DNA of 64,000 bases from Marinisporobacter sp. (GCA_025210525.1 JAOARP010000060.1:57985-121984); one strand, 5' to 3'. Positions 34,389 through 43,878 are shown, counted from the stretch's first letter. The notes: a model not told the origin generated them from the letters alone. A program made the numbers and translations.

Positions 34389-37052
34389 ATGGAAAAAGAA
34401 AAGAATGAATTAATTGTAGTAATTAAGGAAGCTGGAAAATTTGAGCTTGATTTTAAGGAAGTATCAAAAAAATTAAAGCAAGAGCAAATATCTGTACAAA
34501 ATGATATAATCAATGCATTTGAAGAAGATGAAAATAAGGGATTGTTTTTTCTTAATTCTTTAAATAAAACAGTAATAATGTCAGAATCTGTTGGATACTT
34601 AAAAAGCATTATAGATACATTTATAAAACAATTATCTAAGAATCCTGAAATTGAGCATTTAAGAGAGAAAACAATCGTTAGTTTAAATGAGCTAGAAAGG
34701 AATCATTTACTGAATAATGCACCCTATCTGACAGGTGGTGAATATTTAAATGAGGAATGGATTAAAAGGTTTTGGGAAAGGCTAAATAATTCCTTCAGTG
34801 AAATGATCATAAAGTATAAGGGGAGTGTTTCAGAGTTTTTATCAACATTTAATGACAATATTCATTTAGTAGGACGTGTATTTTTTCATTTAGTAGAAAG
34901 TAAAAAGGAGGAATATCCTTTTGCCTTTTTAGCTACTTATTCAATCTATAATAATGATCAAGGGCCATCGAAGCACCTTCCACTGAAAAATGCACTAGTT
35001 GAATATGGTGAAAATAATGAGAAGTTGCTTTATTTACTTTCCACAGTAAATAAAGCAGCAACAAGAAGCAAGTTGATTGAAGACCTTGTTAGTACAGGTG
35101 AAATATTTCATCCTATAGGGATAAGTGTTGAAGAGGCATATACTTTTTTAAAGGAAATACCTATTTATGAGGAATCGGGGATATTATGTCGTATTCCAAA
35201 ATGGTGGAAGAATAAAAATGAGTCTTTAAAAATATCAGTGAGTATGGGTGATTCTGTACAATCAAGATTAAATAGCCATGCATTAGTTGATTTTGATGCG
35301 AAGATATTTCTAGGAGAAGAACAGGTTACAGAAGATGAAATAAGACAAATGCTTTCAGAAACAGAAGGGTTAGCTTTTATAAAAGGAAAATGGGTAGAGG
35401 TTGACCATAAAAAGCTACAGGAAATGTTAAAGGCTTATGAAAAAGCACAAGAATTAACAGAAAATGAGGATATAAATATTATAGAAGCATTAAGGTTTAA
35501 ATTAAATGCAGAAAAGGTATTGAATATTAAAGAGGATAAAGGAGAATTAGAAGTTACTAATGGTCAGTGGCTTAAGTCAGTTTTTGATAGACTATCTAAT
35601 CCAGATAAGCTTGAACCTATTACTTGTGGAGAGGAGTTTAATGCGACTTTACGTTCTTATCAAGAGAACGGTATAAGTTGGCTTAACTATATGAAAAGAT
35701 TAGGTCTTGGAGCATGTCTTGCAGATGATATGGGACTTGGAAAAACAATTCAAGTTATTGCACTTTTAAACTATATAAAAACAAATAAAAAAGAAAAAGC
35801 AATCCTAGTAGTTCCTGCATCACTGATTAGCAACTGGATTAGTGAAATAAAAAAGTTTGCACCCATGCTAAAATATTATGTGATACATCCATCTGAAAAT
35901 AAAGATTTAGACAAAATTAATAGTGCTCATGTAGAATTATATGATATTTTCATAACAACTTATGCTATGGTTTCAAAATATGAGTGGGTCAAAGAGTTTT
36001 TTTGGGATACTGTAGTTTTAGATGAGGCGCAGGCTATAAAAAATCCACGTACAAAACAAACAAGAACCGTTAAGGAATTAAAAGCTAAATATAGAATAGC
36101 AATGACGGGTACACCTATAGAAAATCGTCTATCAGACTTGTGGTCTTTGTTTGATTTCTTAAATAAGGGTCTTCTTGGAAGTACTAAAGAATTTACTGAT
36201 TTTACAAAGAAACTTAAAGAAAATCAAATAGGTTACTCGAGACTTAAAAAAATTGTTAATCCATTTATCCTTAGAAGGGTAAAAACTGATAAAGCTGTTA
36301 TTTCTGATCTGCCAGAAAAAATAGAAATGAAAACTTATGCTTCTCTTACTAAAAAACAGGTTCTTTTATATAGTAAGCTGGTGAGAGATTTGAAAGAAAG
36401 ATTAGAATCTACAGAGGAAGGTATACAGCGTAAAGGAATAGTAATTTCATCTCTTATGAAATTCAAGCAAATATGCAATCATCCATCACAGTATTTAGGG
36501 CAAGAATTTTATGGAGAAAATGAAAGTGGTAAGTATGCTAGGCTGAAAGAAATATGTGAAACTATTTATGAAAAAAGGGAAAGAGTACTTATATTTACCC
36601 AATTTAAAGAAATGGCAAAACCCCTTAGTGATTTTTTAGAAACTATTTTTCACCACAAAGGTCTTGTTTTACATGGAGGAACAGCCGTAAAGAAGAGAAA
36701 AGAACTTGTAGATAAATTTCAAGGAGACGAATATGTGCCTTTTATGGTGCTTTCAATAAAAGCAGGAGGAGTTGGATTAAATCTTACAGCTGCAAACCAT
36801 GTCATACATTTTGATAGATGGTGGAATCCAGCAGTAGAAAACCAAGCAACAGATAGAGCCTTTAGAATAGGACAAAAGAAAAATGTTGTAGTTCATAAAT
36901 TTATAACAAAAGGAACTGTTGAAGAAAAAATCGATAGAATGATTGAAGATAAAATAAAACTTTCACAGGAAATTGTTTCAGATAGTCAAGAAAGCTTTAT
37001 AACAGAGATGAGTAATAATGAAATTATGAACTTGTTTGAATTAAAAATATAA
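34389..37052 (+). CDS. SNF2-family DEAD/DEAH helicase (YwqA-like)
   Basis: 887 residues. The first 400 or so form the bacterial SNF2-associated N-terminal region. The Swi2/Snf2 motor follows: motif I DDMGLGKT (about residue 447), motif II DEAQ (about 545), motif III TGTPIENR, and motifs V-VI KAGGVGLNLTAANHVIHFD and QATDRAFRIGQ (about 825). It is expected to be an ATP-driven DNA translocase acting on protein-DNA complexes. A SWIM zinc-finger gene follows by 16 bp, the same pairing as ywqA-ywqB of Bacillus subtilis. The SD is weak (AAAGAG). It is the first gene of the repeat-flanked island. Confidence 0.92.
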   Translation: MEKEKNELIVVIKEAGKFELDFKEVSKKLKQEQISVQNDIINAFEEDENKGLFFLNSLNKTVIMSESVGYLKSIIDTFIKQLSKNPEIEHLREKTIVSLNELERNHLLNNAPYLTGGEYLNEEWIKRFWERLNNSFSEMIIKYKGSVSEFLSTFNDNIHLVGRVFFHLVESKKEEYPFAFLATYSIYNNDQGPSKHLPLKNALVEYGENNEKLLYLLSTVNKAATRSKLIEDLVSTGEIFHPIGISVEEAYTFLKEIPIYEESGILCRIPKWWKNKNESLKISVSMGDSVQSRLNSHALVDFDAKIFLGEEQVTEDEIRQMLSETEGLAFIKGKWVEVDHKKLQEMLKAYEKAQELTENEDINIIEALRFKLNAEKVLNIKEDKGELEVTNGQWLKSVFDRLSNPDKLEPITCGEEFNATLRSYQENGISWLNYMKRLGLGACLADDMGLGKTIQVIALLNYIKTNKKEKAILVVPASLISNWISEIKKFAPMLKYYVIHPSENKDLDKINSAHVELYDIFITTYAMVSKYEWVKEFFWDTVVLDEAQAIKNPRTKQTRTVKELKAKYRIAMTGTPIENRLSDLWSLFDFLNKGLLGSTKEFTDFTKKLKENQIGYSRLKKIVNPFILRRVKTDKAVISDLPEKIEMKTYASLTKKQVLLYSKLVRDLKERLESTEEGIQRKGIVISSLMKFKQICNHPSQYLGQEFYGENESGKYARLKEICETIYEKRERVLIFTQFKEMAKPLSDFLETIFHHKGLVLHGGTAVKKRKELVDKFQGDEYVPFMVLSIKAGGVGLNLTAANHVIHFDRWWNPAVENQATDRAFRIGQKKNVVVHKFITKGTVEEKIDRMIEDKIKLSQEIVSDSQESFITEMSNNEIMNLFELKI

Positions 37053-37068
37053 TTTTGAGGTGGAAGTT

Positions 37069-37800
37069 ATGGGATATTATGGAGGCTTTGCTCCCTATGT
37101 ATCAGTAGCAGAAAGGAAAAAGAGAGCAGAAAAAGCTGTTGAAAAGCTAAAGAAAAAGGATTCTACTATTTCTCCAATAGTTGTGAAAGGTAGAAAGATC
37201 GCTAAGACTTGGTGGGGAAAGTCATGGATTGATAATTTAGAGAGTTATGCAGACTATGGGAATCGTCTTTCAAGAGGTAGAAGCTATGTCAGACATGGGG
37301 CAGTACTAGATTTGAAAATCACAAAAGGAAATATAAAAGCTTTAGTGCAAGGAAGTGGTTCAAAGCCATATAAAATTGATATTGAAATAAAAGCTTTAGA
37401 TCAAACCGCATGGAAACATATTGTAGATGAATGCTTAGGAAAAATAGAGTCTATGGAGGAATTAATTAAAGGAAAATTTCCTAAAGCTCTAGAAAAGCTA
37501 TTTACCTCCAGAGGAAAAGGCTTATTTCCAGCGCCTAAGGAAATAGAGTTACAATGTAGTTGCCCAGATTATGCAACTATGTGTAAACATATAGCAGCTG
37601 TCCTATATGGAGTTGCGGTAAAACTAGATCATGAGCCAGAAATATTTTTTACTCTAAGAGGTGTTAATATAAATGATATTATTTCAGAAACTATAAGTAA
37701 AAAAGCTAAGACGATGCTAGAAAAGTCAGAAGTTAAAGGTCGAAGAGTTATTGAAGATACTGAAATTTTTGATATGTTTGGAATTGATATGGATGAGTAA
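37069..37800 (+). CDS. SWIM zinc-finger protein (YwqB-like)
   Basis: 243 residues from the ATG at 37069 behind GAGGTGG; a GTG at 37060 lies inside that SD. Residues 1-60 are family-typical (TWWGKSWIDNLESYADYGNRLSRGRSYVR). A SWIM finger of the pattern CxC...CxH follows (CSCPDYATMCKHIAAVLYGV, about residues 163-182). SWIM domains bind DNA or proteins, and the fixed partnership with an SNF2 motor implies a joint complex. Its biological role is not established; genome maintenance or defence are both conceivable. Confidence 0.9.
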   Translation: MGYYGGFAPYVSVAERKKRAEKAVEKLKKKDSTISPIVVKGRKIAKTWWGKSWIDNLESYADYGNRLSRGRSYVRHGAVLDLKITKGNIKALVQGSGSKPYKIDIEIKALDQTAWKHIVDECLGKIESMEELIKGKFPKALEKLFTSRGKGLFPAPKEIELQCSCPDYATMCKHIAAVLYGVAVKLDHEPEIFFTLRGVNINDIISETISKKAKTMLEKSEVKGRRVIEDTEIFDMFGIDMDE

Positions 37801-38011
37801 TAAGAAGTTTTAACTGTTACTATAATTTTTTTTAAGTAAGGCACATTAAAAAATAAAATGAAGATGATTTACACGGTGTTATTGTATCTATTAAAAAAAA
37901 GTAGAAAAAAGTATTTTTTTCTATTAGTGGATTTAGAGCTGATAAAAGTAGCAAAACCAGCAAAAAAATGAAGGAATTTCCCAGCATAAATAGAATTTTG
38001 TAATTAAATAA

Positions 38012-38176
38012 GATCCGGATGAAGGAATGTACGTGATCGTTTGGGTATCCATTATGAATTATAGTGCAGCAGGAAGTTCTTTAAATAATCAGGAGCGCTT
38101 TGACGGAAATATATTCATATCAGAAAGTTTTACAAAGGATGAACGGATTATAGTTGTGAATAAAGAATGGGAGTGA
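38012..38176 (+). other. orphan coding-like stretch, possible gene remnant
   Basis: In the otherwise gene-free 37801-38184, one frame reads 54 codons with normal composition (MYVIVWVSIMNYSAAGSSL, then FDGNIFISESFTKDERIIVV) up to a stop at 38174. It begins directly after a stop codon and has no SD. It reads like the last 50 residues of a larger lost gene. The other part of the gap (37801-38011) shows no recognisable feature. Confidence 0.4.
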
Positions 38177-38184
38177 ATTGTATT

Positions 38185-39051
38185 ATGATAATAGAAAATA
38201 TGATCAAGTATTGTGAAAACTTAACTCCTACAGACAACCAAATAGCTCAATATATTTTAGAAAATAAAGCGAAAATAGAGAGTTATTCCATGCAACAATT
38301 AGCTGATAATACTTTTACTTCCAAATCAGCTATTCATAGATTTTGTAAAAAAATAGGCTTAGATGGATATAATGATCTTAAAGTAAAATTAGTGAAAGAC
38401 ATTGTAAATGAAAAAATAAGTGACAATCAAATAGATGTTAATTTTCCTTTTAATTCAACGGATAGTCAAAAAATGATAGCACAAAGTATCATGGATTTAT
38501 ATGAAGCAGCAATAACAGATACTTATAATTTTATAGATATTAAAGAATTGAATAAAGTTGTAGCTTTGTTGCATAATGCAGAAATTATAGATATTTATAC
38601 ACATGCACATAATATAAATGTAGCAGAAAATTTTCAAGATAAAATGCGTTCAATTGGAAGAATGGTAAATTGTGCCAGATCTTTTTATGAGCAGCGTTGT
38701 ATGGCAACAGCATCCAAGAAAAACCATGTCGCTATGATATTATCATATTCTGGAAGAGCTACTTTTTTACCTTCTATCACAGAAGTTTTGCATAAAAAAG
38801 GAATTCCTGTTATTTTAATTGGAAGAGCAGGAAATAATGTTATGAAAAGTTTTATAAAGCATCGGCTATATCTTAGTGATAAGGAGAACTTAAGAAATCG
38901 AATTTCGCAATTTTCCTCTCATATAGCAATGCAGTTTATGTTAGATATTCTATTTGCTTGTATTTTTAAAATGAATTATAAAAAAAATATTGACTATATT
39001 CAAGAAGTAATTAGCATTGTTGATGATAGAAAACTAAGTGAAGAAAAATAA
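38185..39051 (+). CDS. RpiR/MurR-family transcriptional regulator
   Basis: 288 residues from the ATG at 38185 (family-typical MIIENMIKYCENLTPTDNQIAQYI); a start at 38167 is less likely. An N-terminal HTH_6 domain (SMQQLADNTFTSKSAIHRFCKKIGLDGYNDLK) is followed by a SIS domain (from about residue 105, with HVAMILSYSGRA) that binds a sugar phosphate. It most probably controls the downstream GH4-galM-PTS genes with a phosphorylated glucoside as effector. Confidence 0.92.
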   Translation: MIIENMIKYCENLTPTDNQIAQYILENKAKIESYSMQQLADNTFTSKSAIHRFCKKIGLDGYNDLKVKLVKDIVNEKISDNQIDVNFPFNSTDSQKMIAQSIMDLYEAAITDTYNFIDIKELNKVVALLHNAEIIDIYTHAHNINVAENFQDKMRSIGRMVNCARSFYEQRCMATASKKNHVAMILSYSGRATFLPSITEVLHKKGIPVILIGRAGNNVMKSFIKHRLYLSDKENLRNRISQFSSHIAMQFMLDILFACIFKMNYKKNIDYIQEVISIVDDRKLSEEK

Positions 39052-39063
39052 AATAAGTTATAA

Positions 39064-39098
39064 AAAAACTTGCTAAAATTTTTAGCAAGTTTTTTTAT
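39064..39098 (+). terminator. terminator after the RpiR regulator gene
   Basis: A perfect 12 bp stem AAACTTGCTAAA/TTTAGCAAGTTT with T7. Confidence 0.88.
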
Positions 39099-39187
39099 AA
39101 CGAAAATTAATTGTTAAGAGTGATACGAATAGATCATAGGTAAAAATTTTCGTAAATGGAAATATTTTTAACCGAAGTTTCAAAAAG

Positions 39188-39205
39188 TTTCAAATACAAT
39201 TGAAA
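39188..39205. promoter_or_regulatory. possible RpiR operator upstream of the glucosidase gene
   Basis: TTTCAA and TTGAAA arms are separated by 6 nt in the leader of the GH4 gene, inside a region with additional GTTTCAA and TTTTGAAA half-sites. Position and symmetry suit an operator for the adjacent regulator; this is inference. Confidence 0.4.
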
Positions 39206-39348
39206 ATGAAAAATAGTTTTGAAAAAAACTACCAGAATGATTGATCTCTATAGACGATTTTATGGGAAAAATGTATTATAAAAAAAACATAAGCTAAATG
39301 CTTAGTTAGAGGATGAATCAATTAACATAAAGGCTAGGAGGAAAAAAT

Positions 39349-40737
39349 ATGAAGGATGCAATCAAAATTGTAACTATTGGTGGTGGAAGTAGTTATACAC
39401 CCGAATTAATGGAAGGATTTATTAAAAGATATAAAGAACTTCCGATTAGAGAAATTTGGTTGGTAGATATTGAAGATGGAAAAGAAAAACTGGAAATAAT
39501 AGGTGAGCTTTCACAACGAATGTGGGATGCAACACCGTATAAGGTTAATGTATATACAACCTTAAATAGAAAAGAGGCATTGAAAGATGCGGATTTTGTA
39601 ACTACGCAATTTAGAGTGGGACTGTTGGATGCCAGAATTAAAGATGAGAGAATACCATTGTTACATGGAATGCTTGGTCAAGAAACGAATGGTGCAGGTG
39701 GAATCTTTAAAGCTTTTCGCACCGTACCCGTAATTAAGGAAATTATTAATGATATGAAGGTATTGTGTCCGAACGCATGGCTTATTAATTTTACAAATCC
39801 TAGTGGCATCGTTACTGAAGCAGTTATTAAACATTTTGGTTGGAAAAAGTGCATTGGATTATGTAATATACCAAGTATTGCTATGATGAATGAACCTACA
39901 GTCATTGGAAAACAGCCTTCAGATTTATATTATCAATTTGCTGGCCTGAATCATTTCCATTGGCATAAAGTTTATGATAAGGAGGGAAATGACCTTACAG
40001 GACAGTTGATTGAACATATTAATGAAAGAAATGGTGGAACACCGGTTAATATTCATCAAGTTGACTTTCAGTTAGAATTATTACATTCTATGAATTTGTT
40101 ACCATGTGGATACCATCGCTATTATTATCTTAAAAAAGAAATGTTAGAACATAGTCTAGAAGAATTTAGAGAAGGTGGAACCCGTGCAGAACAGATGAAA
40201 GAGGTAGAAGCTTCTTTATTTGAAATTTATAAAAATCCTGATTTAGATAAAAAACCTGAACAATTGCAAAAACGAGGTGGAGCATATTACAGTGATGCAG
40301 CATGTGAATGTATCAATGCAATATACAATAATAAGGGAATTCGTATGGTGGTAAGTACTCAAAATAATGGAGCAATTCCTTGTTTAGAACCAGAATCCAT
40401 TGTTGAAGTTTCTGCTATTATTTCATCAAAAGGAGCTGAACCAATAGCATGGGGAAAAATGCGATCAGCAGAAAAAGGATGGCTGCAAATTATGAAAGCT
40501 ATGGAGGAATGTACAATAGATGCTGCACTATCAGGTGACTATGGAGCTGCATTAGAAGCATTTACAATTAATCCTTTGGTTGAAAATGGAAAAAAAGCGA
40601 AAGATGTTTTAAATGAATTATTGGTTGCACATGAGAAATATCTACCTCAGTTTGCAGAAAAAATTGAAGAATTGAAGGAAAAAGGATTGACTTTAACAGA
40701 TCCGGTTGTAATGGAATTAATGAAAAATGGATATTAA
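39349..40737 (+). CDS. 6-phospho-beta-glucosidase, glycoside hydrolase family 4
   Basis: 462 residues. GH4 hallmarks are the NAD-binding GGGSSYTPELMEGF at the N-terminus, VTTQFRVGLLDAR, GQETNGAGGIFKAFRT, NFTNPSG, the metal-ligand Cys in GLCNIPS and His in GLNHFHWHK, and PCGYHRYYY. The sequence resembles LicH/CelF beta-type enzymes more than MalA-type alpha-glucosidases. It hydrolyses 6-phospho-beta-glucosides in the cytosol by an NAD- and metal-dependent redox mechanism. SD AGGAGG. Confidence 0.93.
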   Translation: MKDAIKIVTIGGGSSYTPELMEGFIKRYKELPIREIWLVDIEDGKEKLEIIGELSQRMWDATPYKVNVYTTLNRKEALKDADFVTTQFRVGLLDARIKDERIPLLHGMLGQETNGAGGIFKAFRTVPVIKEIINDMKVLCPNAWLINFTNPSGIVTEAVIKHFGWKKCIGLCNIPSIAMMNEPTVIGKQPSDLYYQFAGLNHFHWHKVYDKEGNDLTGQLIEHINERNGGTPVNIHQVDFQLELLHSMNLLPCGYHRYYYLKKEMLEHSLEEFREGGTRAEQMKEVEASLFEIYKNPDLDKKPEQLQKRGGAYYSDAACECINAIYNNKGIRMVVSTQNNGAIPCLEPESIVEVSAIISSKGAEPIAWGKMRSAEKGWLQIMKAMEECTIDAALSGDYGAALEAFTINPLVENGKKAKDVLNELLVAHEKYLPQFAEKIEELKEKGLTLTDPVVMELMKNGY

Positions 40738-40884
40738 AATGATTATAACTTGGTGAGTATAAGAAAAATATTATTACTGTCAGGTTGTTACAGAATGAAT
40801 TTGTGATGTTGATGCAAAATAAAAAGAATTTTCAGAAAAGTAACAAAATTCAAAACAAAAATGAGGCTTGAAAGGAGAAAAAAG

Positions 40885-41928
40885 TTGAGTGTACAAAAAA
40901 AGGTATTTGGATTGACAAAAGAAGGGAAAGAAGCATATTTATTTACGATTATGAATGAAAAAGGAATGAAGATTCAATTAACGAATTATGGAGCTATTTT
41001 AGTTTCCGCATTTGTGGAAAACAGAGAGGGGGTGTTAAAAGATATTGTGTTAGGGTATGACAAATTAGAGGATTATTTTATCAATGACCTGATGTTTGGA
41101 GCTACTGTTGGAAGAAATGTGAATAGAATTGAAGGGGCTCAATTTGAAATTGATGGGACGACCTATTACTTGGCTAAAAACAACAATGGTAATAATATAC
41201 ACAGCGACAAAGTAAATGGATTTCATAAGGTGCTTTGGGACTACAAAATAATTGCGGATAATGCAGTAGAATTTAGTTATAGAAGTATTGATGGAGAACA
41301 AGGATTTCCAGGAAATTTAGATATTTCAGTTACTTATTCTTTATCAAATGCAAATGAAATTATTATTTCTTATAGGGGTGTAAGCGATAAAAAAACGCTT
41401 ATTAATTTGACGAATCATTCCTATTTTAATTTAAGTGGACATGAATATGGTGATATTCATAATACTAAGGTGAAAATTAATGCTGATTATTATACGCCAA
41501 TAAAGAGTGGAATTATTCCAAATGGTGAAATAACAGAAGTAAAAGGAACCCCCATGGATTTTACAAAACCTAAGTTAATTGGGAAAGAAATTGAGAGTGA
41601 TTTTGAACAATTAAGTTTAGCACAAGGATATGATCATAATTTTGTTTTAAAAAATCAAGATATTGGAATCAGAAAAATTGCTGAAGCTTCTAGTGAGTTA
41701 GAAGGTATAACTATGGAAATATATTCAGACCAACCAGGATTACAGTTTTATGCAGGCAATACCATGAAAAACACGATAGGAAAGGAAGGGGTTGAATATA
41801 AAAAAAGAAGTGGTTTTTGTATGGAACCGCATTTTTATCCGAATAGTATTAACATCGAAAATTTTAAATCTCCTATCTTTGATGAAGGAGAAGAATATAA
41901 AACAACGACGATTTATCAGTTTGTTTAA
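40885..41928 (+). CDS. galM: aldose 1-epimerase (mutarotase)
   Basis: 347 residues from the TTG at 40885, 7 nt after AAAGGAG; an in-frame ATG at 40861 lies upstream of that SD. The family pattern is NYGAILVSAFV, GATVGRNVNRIEGAQFEIDG, the catalytic His in LTNHSYFNLSG, GYDHNFVL, and the catalytic Glu in CMEPHFYPNS. It interconverts alpha and beta anomers of glucose, a sensible companion to a beta-glucosidase whose product must be phosphorylated or otherwise used. Confidence 0.9.
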   Translation: MSVQKKVFGLTKEGKEAYLFTIMNEKGMKIQLTNYGAILVSAFVENREGVLKDIVLGYDKLEDYFINDLMFGATVGRNVNRIEGAQFEIDGTTYYLAKNNNGNNIHSDKVNGFHKVLWDYKIIADNAVEFSYRSIDGEQGFPGNLDISVTYSLSNANEIIISYRGVSDKKTLINLTNHSYFNLSGHEYGDIHNTKVKINADYYTPIKSGIIPNGEITEVKGTPMDFTKPKLIGKEIESDFEQLSLAQGYDHNFVLKNQDIGIRKIAEASSELEGITMEIYSDQPGLQFYAGNTMKNTIGKEGVEYKKRSGFCMEPHFYPNSINIENFKSPIFDEGEEYKTTTIYQFV

Positions 41929-41985
41929 TATGAACAGGATGTGGATTACAATAGATATTTAAATTTATAAAGGGAGGTTATAGCT

Positions 41986-43626
41986 ATGCGTAAACAGAAA
42001 GAAAATAGCAAGGGGTTTGAAATACTCCAAAAAATTGGAAGGTCCTTCTTTTTACCTGTATCAATTTTACCAATTGCTGGGCTATTGCTAGGGGTTGGGG
42101 CATCTTTTACGAATCAAGCAACAATTGCAAGATATGGACTAGAGACAGTATTAGGAAATGGAACACTTCTAAATGGTCTACTAACTATCATGATGCAAGT
42201 TGGAATTACTGTGTTTAAGAACCTACCTATTATTTTTGCTATGGCTGTTGCTTTAGGAATGGTAAAAAAAGAAAAAGCGGTAGCGGTATTATCATCGGCA
42301 ATATCCTTTTTAGTCATGCATACAGCCATTAATGCTATGTTAAAATTAACAGGATCTATTTTGCCAGATGGAAGTTATGCACCAACAGTATTGAGTGGAG
42401 CTTTAACAAAGGTCTGTGGCATTGATTCATTAGAAATGGGAGTTTTTGGTGGTATTATTGTGGGATTTGGTGTTGCCATGTTGCATAACAGATTCTATAA
42501 GCAAAAATTGCCCACAACACTTTCTTTCTTTTCAGGTGTTCGATTTGTTCCGATTGTATCTATATTGACGTATATTTTAGTAGGTATTGTTTGTTTTTAT
42601 ATATGGCCCATTATTCAGAATGGTATTCATGCAATTGGGGGAATTGTTACAAATTCAGGATATGCTGGCACCTTTATCTTTGGTTTTATGGAACGTGCAT
42701 TAATACCTTTTGGTCTTCACCATGTATTTTATATCCCATTTTGGCAGACGGAACTTGGTGGAACTGCAATAGTGGATGGCATTAAGGTTGTTGGAGCACA
42801 GAATATATATTTTGCAGAGCTTGCATCATCAAATACAGCAAAATTTAGTGTGGAAGCATGTAGATTTATGACAGGAAAATATTCTTTTATGATGGCAGGC
42901 CTTCCAGCAGCGGCTTATGCTATGTATAAATGTGCAAAGCCTGAAAAAAGGAAGCTTGTTGGAGGTTTACTTTTATCGGCAGCACTTACAACTTTTTTAA
43001 CAGGAATCACTGAACCAATTGAATTTACTTTTTTATTTATTGCACCAGCTTTATTTATTTTGCATTGTGTTTTTGCGGGTCTTTCTTTTGTGATTTGTCA
43101 TATTTGGGATATATGTATAGGGACAACATTTTCTTGTGGACTTATTGACTTTACGCTCTACGGATTAATGCAAGGAAGTGACAAAACAAATTGGCTTAGA
43201 ATGATACCTGTATTTTTAATGTATGCGGTTGGATATTATTTCATTTTTGAGTTTATTATTAAAAAGAAAAATTTGCAGACACCTGGTAGAGAGGATGAAG
43301 AAGAAGTTAAATTATATACACGTGCTGACTATAATAAAAAGAAAGAATCTAAACACAAGAAAACAAATGAATCAAACAATTCTGTAGCAGCTACAATTTT
43401 AAGAGGACTAGGTGGAGTAGAAAATTTGATTGATATAGATGCTTGTGCTACTCGATTAAGAATTAGTGTTCACGATTCGGGAATTGTGGATGAAAATATT
43501 CTAAAATTATCAGGAGCTAAGGGGGTAATTAAAAAAGGTACTGGTATACAGATCATTTATGGTCCACAAGTAAGTATAATCAAGAGTGAATTTGAAGAAT
43601 ATGTAGAAAGTTTTTCGGAAAATTAA
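41986..43626 (+). CDS. PTS transporter EIICB, glucose/glucoside family
   Basis: 546 residues. Residues 1-430 form the membrane EIIC domain of the glucose superfamily (GRSFFLPVSILPIAGLLLGVG, HHVFYIPFWQTE, GITEPIEFTFLFI). A linker leads to an EIIB domain with the phospho-Cys in DACATRLRIS (about residue 485). No EIIA domain is fused or encoded nearby, so a shared EIIA-Glc-type protein must supply the phosphate. It imports and phosphorylates a sugar, most likely the beta-glucoside cleaved by the GH4 enzyme. SD GGGAGG. Confidence 0.92.
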   Translation: MRKQKENSKGFEILQKIGRSFFLPVSILPIAGLLLGVGASFTNQATIARYGLETVLGNGTLLNGLLTIMMQVGITVFKNLPIIFAMAVALGMVKKEKAVAVLSSAISFLVMHTAINAMLKLTGSILPDGSYAPTVLSGALTKVCGIDSLEMGVFGGIIVGFGVAMLHNRFYKQKLPTTLSFFSGVRFVPIVSILTYILVGIVCFYIWPIIQNGIHAIGGIVTNSGYAGTFIFGFMERALIPFGLHHVFYIPFWQTELGGTAIVDGIKVVGAQNIYFAELASSNTAKFSVEACRFMTGKYSFMMAGLPAAAYAMYKCAKPEKRKLVGGLLLSAALTTFLTGITEPIEFTFLFIAPALFILHCVFAGLSFVICHIWDICIGTTFSCGLIDFTLYGLMQGSDKTNWLRMIPVFLMYAVGYYFIFEFIIKKKNLQTPGREDEEEVKLYTRADYNKKKESKHKKTNESNNSVAATILRGLGGVENLIDIDACATRLRISVHDSGIVDENILKLSGAKGVIKKGTGIQIIYGPQVSIIKSEFEEYVESFSEN

Positions 43627-43690
43627 AAATAAATTGATGGTTATATATAAGTTTATAGTTAATTAACCAATTGTTTATTAGTAAGTATTT

Positions 43691-43758
43691 ACATCCAACA
43701 TTATGAGCTGGAGCATCTATAAAGGGAGTTTCCATGCACATTTGTTGGGTGTTTTTTT
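43691..43758 (+). terminator. long-loop hairpin with T-run after the PTS gene
   Basis: ACATCCAACA pairs with TGTTGGGTGT (43743-43752, one G-U) across a 42 nt loop and is followed by T7. It ends the island operon. Confidence 0.6.
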
Positions 43759-43788
43759 GTAAAACTTATGATCACCTAGTATTAAAAA

Positions 43789-43878
43789 CATAGAAATTTT
43801 TCTCCTTTTTAAATATTTCAATATTATGTTTATAGAATTACAAATTCTTATATACCTAAAAATATTCAAAAATAGTAG
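43789..43878. repeat. direct repeat copy 2 (right flank of 9.7 kb island)
   Basis: 90 bp nearly identical to 34070-34158. It still contains the reverse-complement start codon and SD of the Na/Pi symporter gene, but the following codons are lost, so this copy is a relic placed in front of intact pdaB. Confidence 0.92.

Noticed and set aside
37801..38184. Possible riboswitch or small RNA upstream of the RpiR regulator gene
   Set aside because: No conserved riboswitch core or strong nested stems could be seen; a coding-like remnant explains part of the stretch better.
34070..43878. Prophage or ICE
   Set aside because: No integrase, recombinase, relaxase, capsid, terminase or tRNA attachment site is present; only metabolic and SNF2/SWIM genes lie between the repeats.
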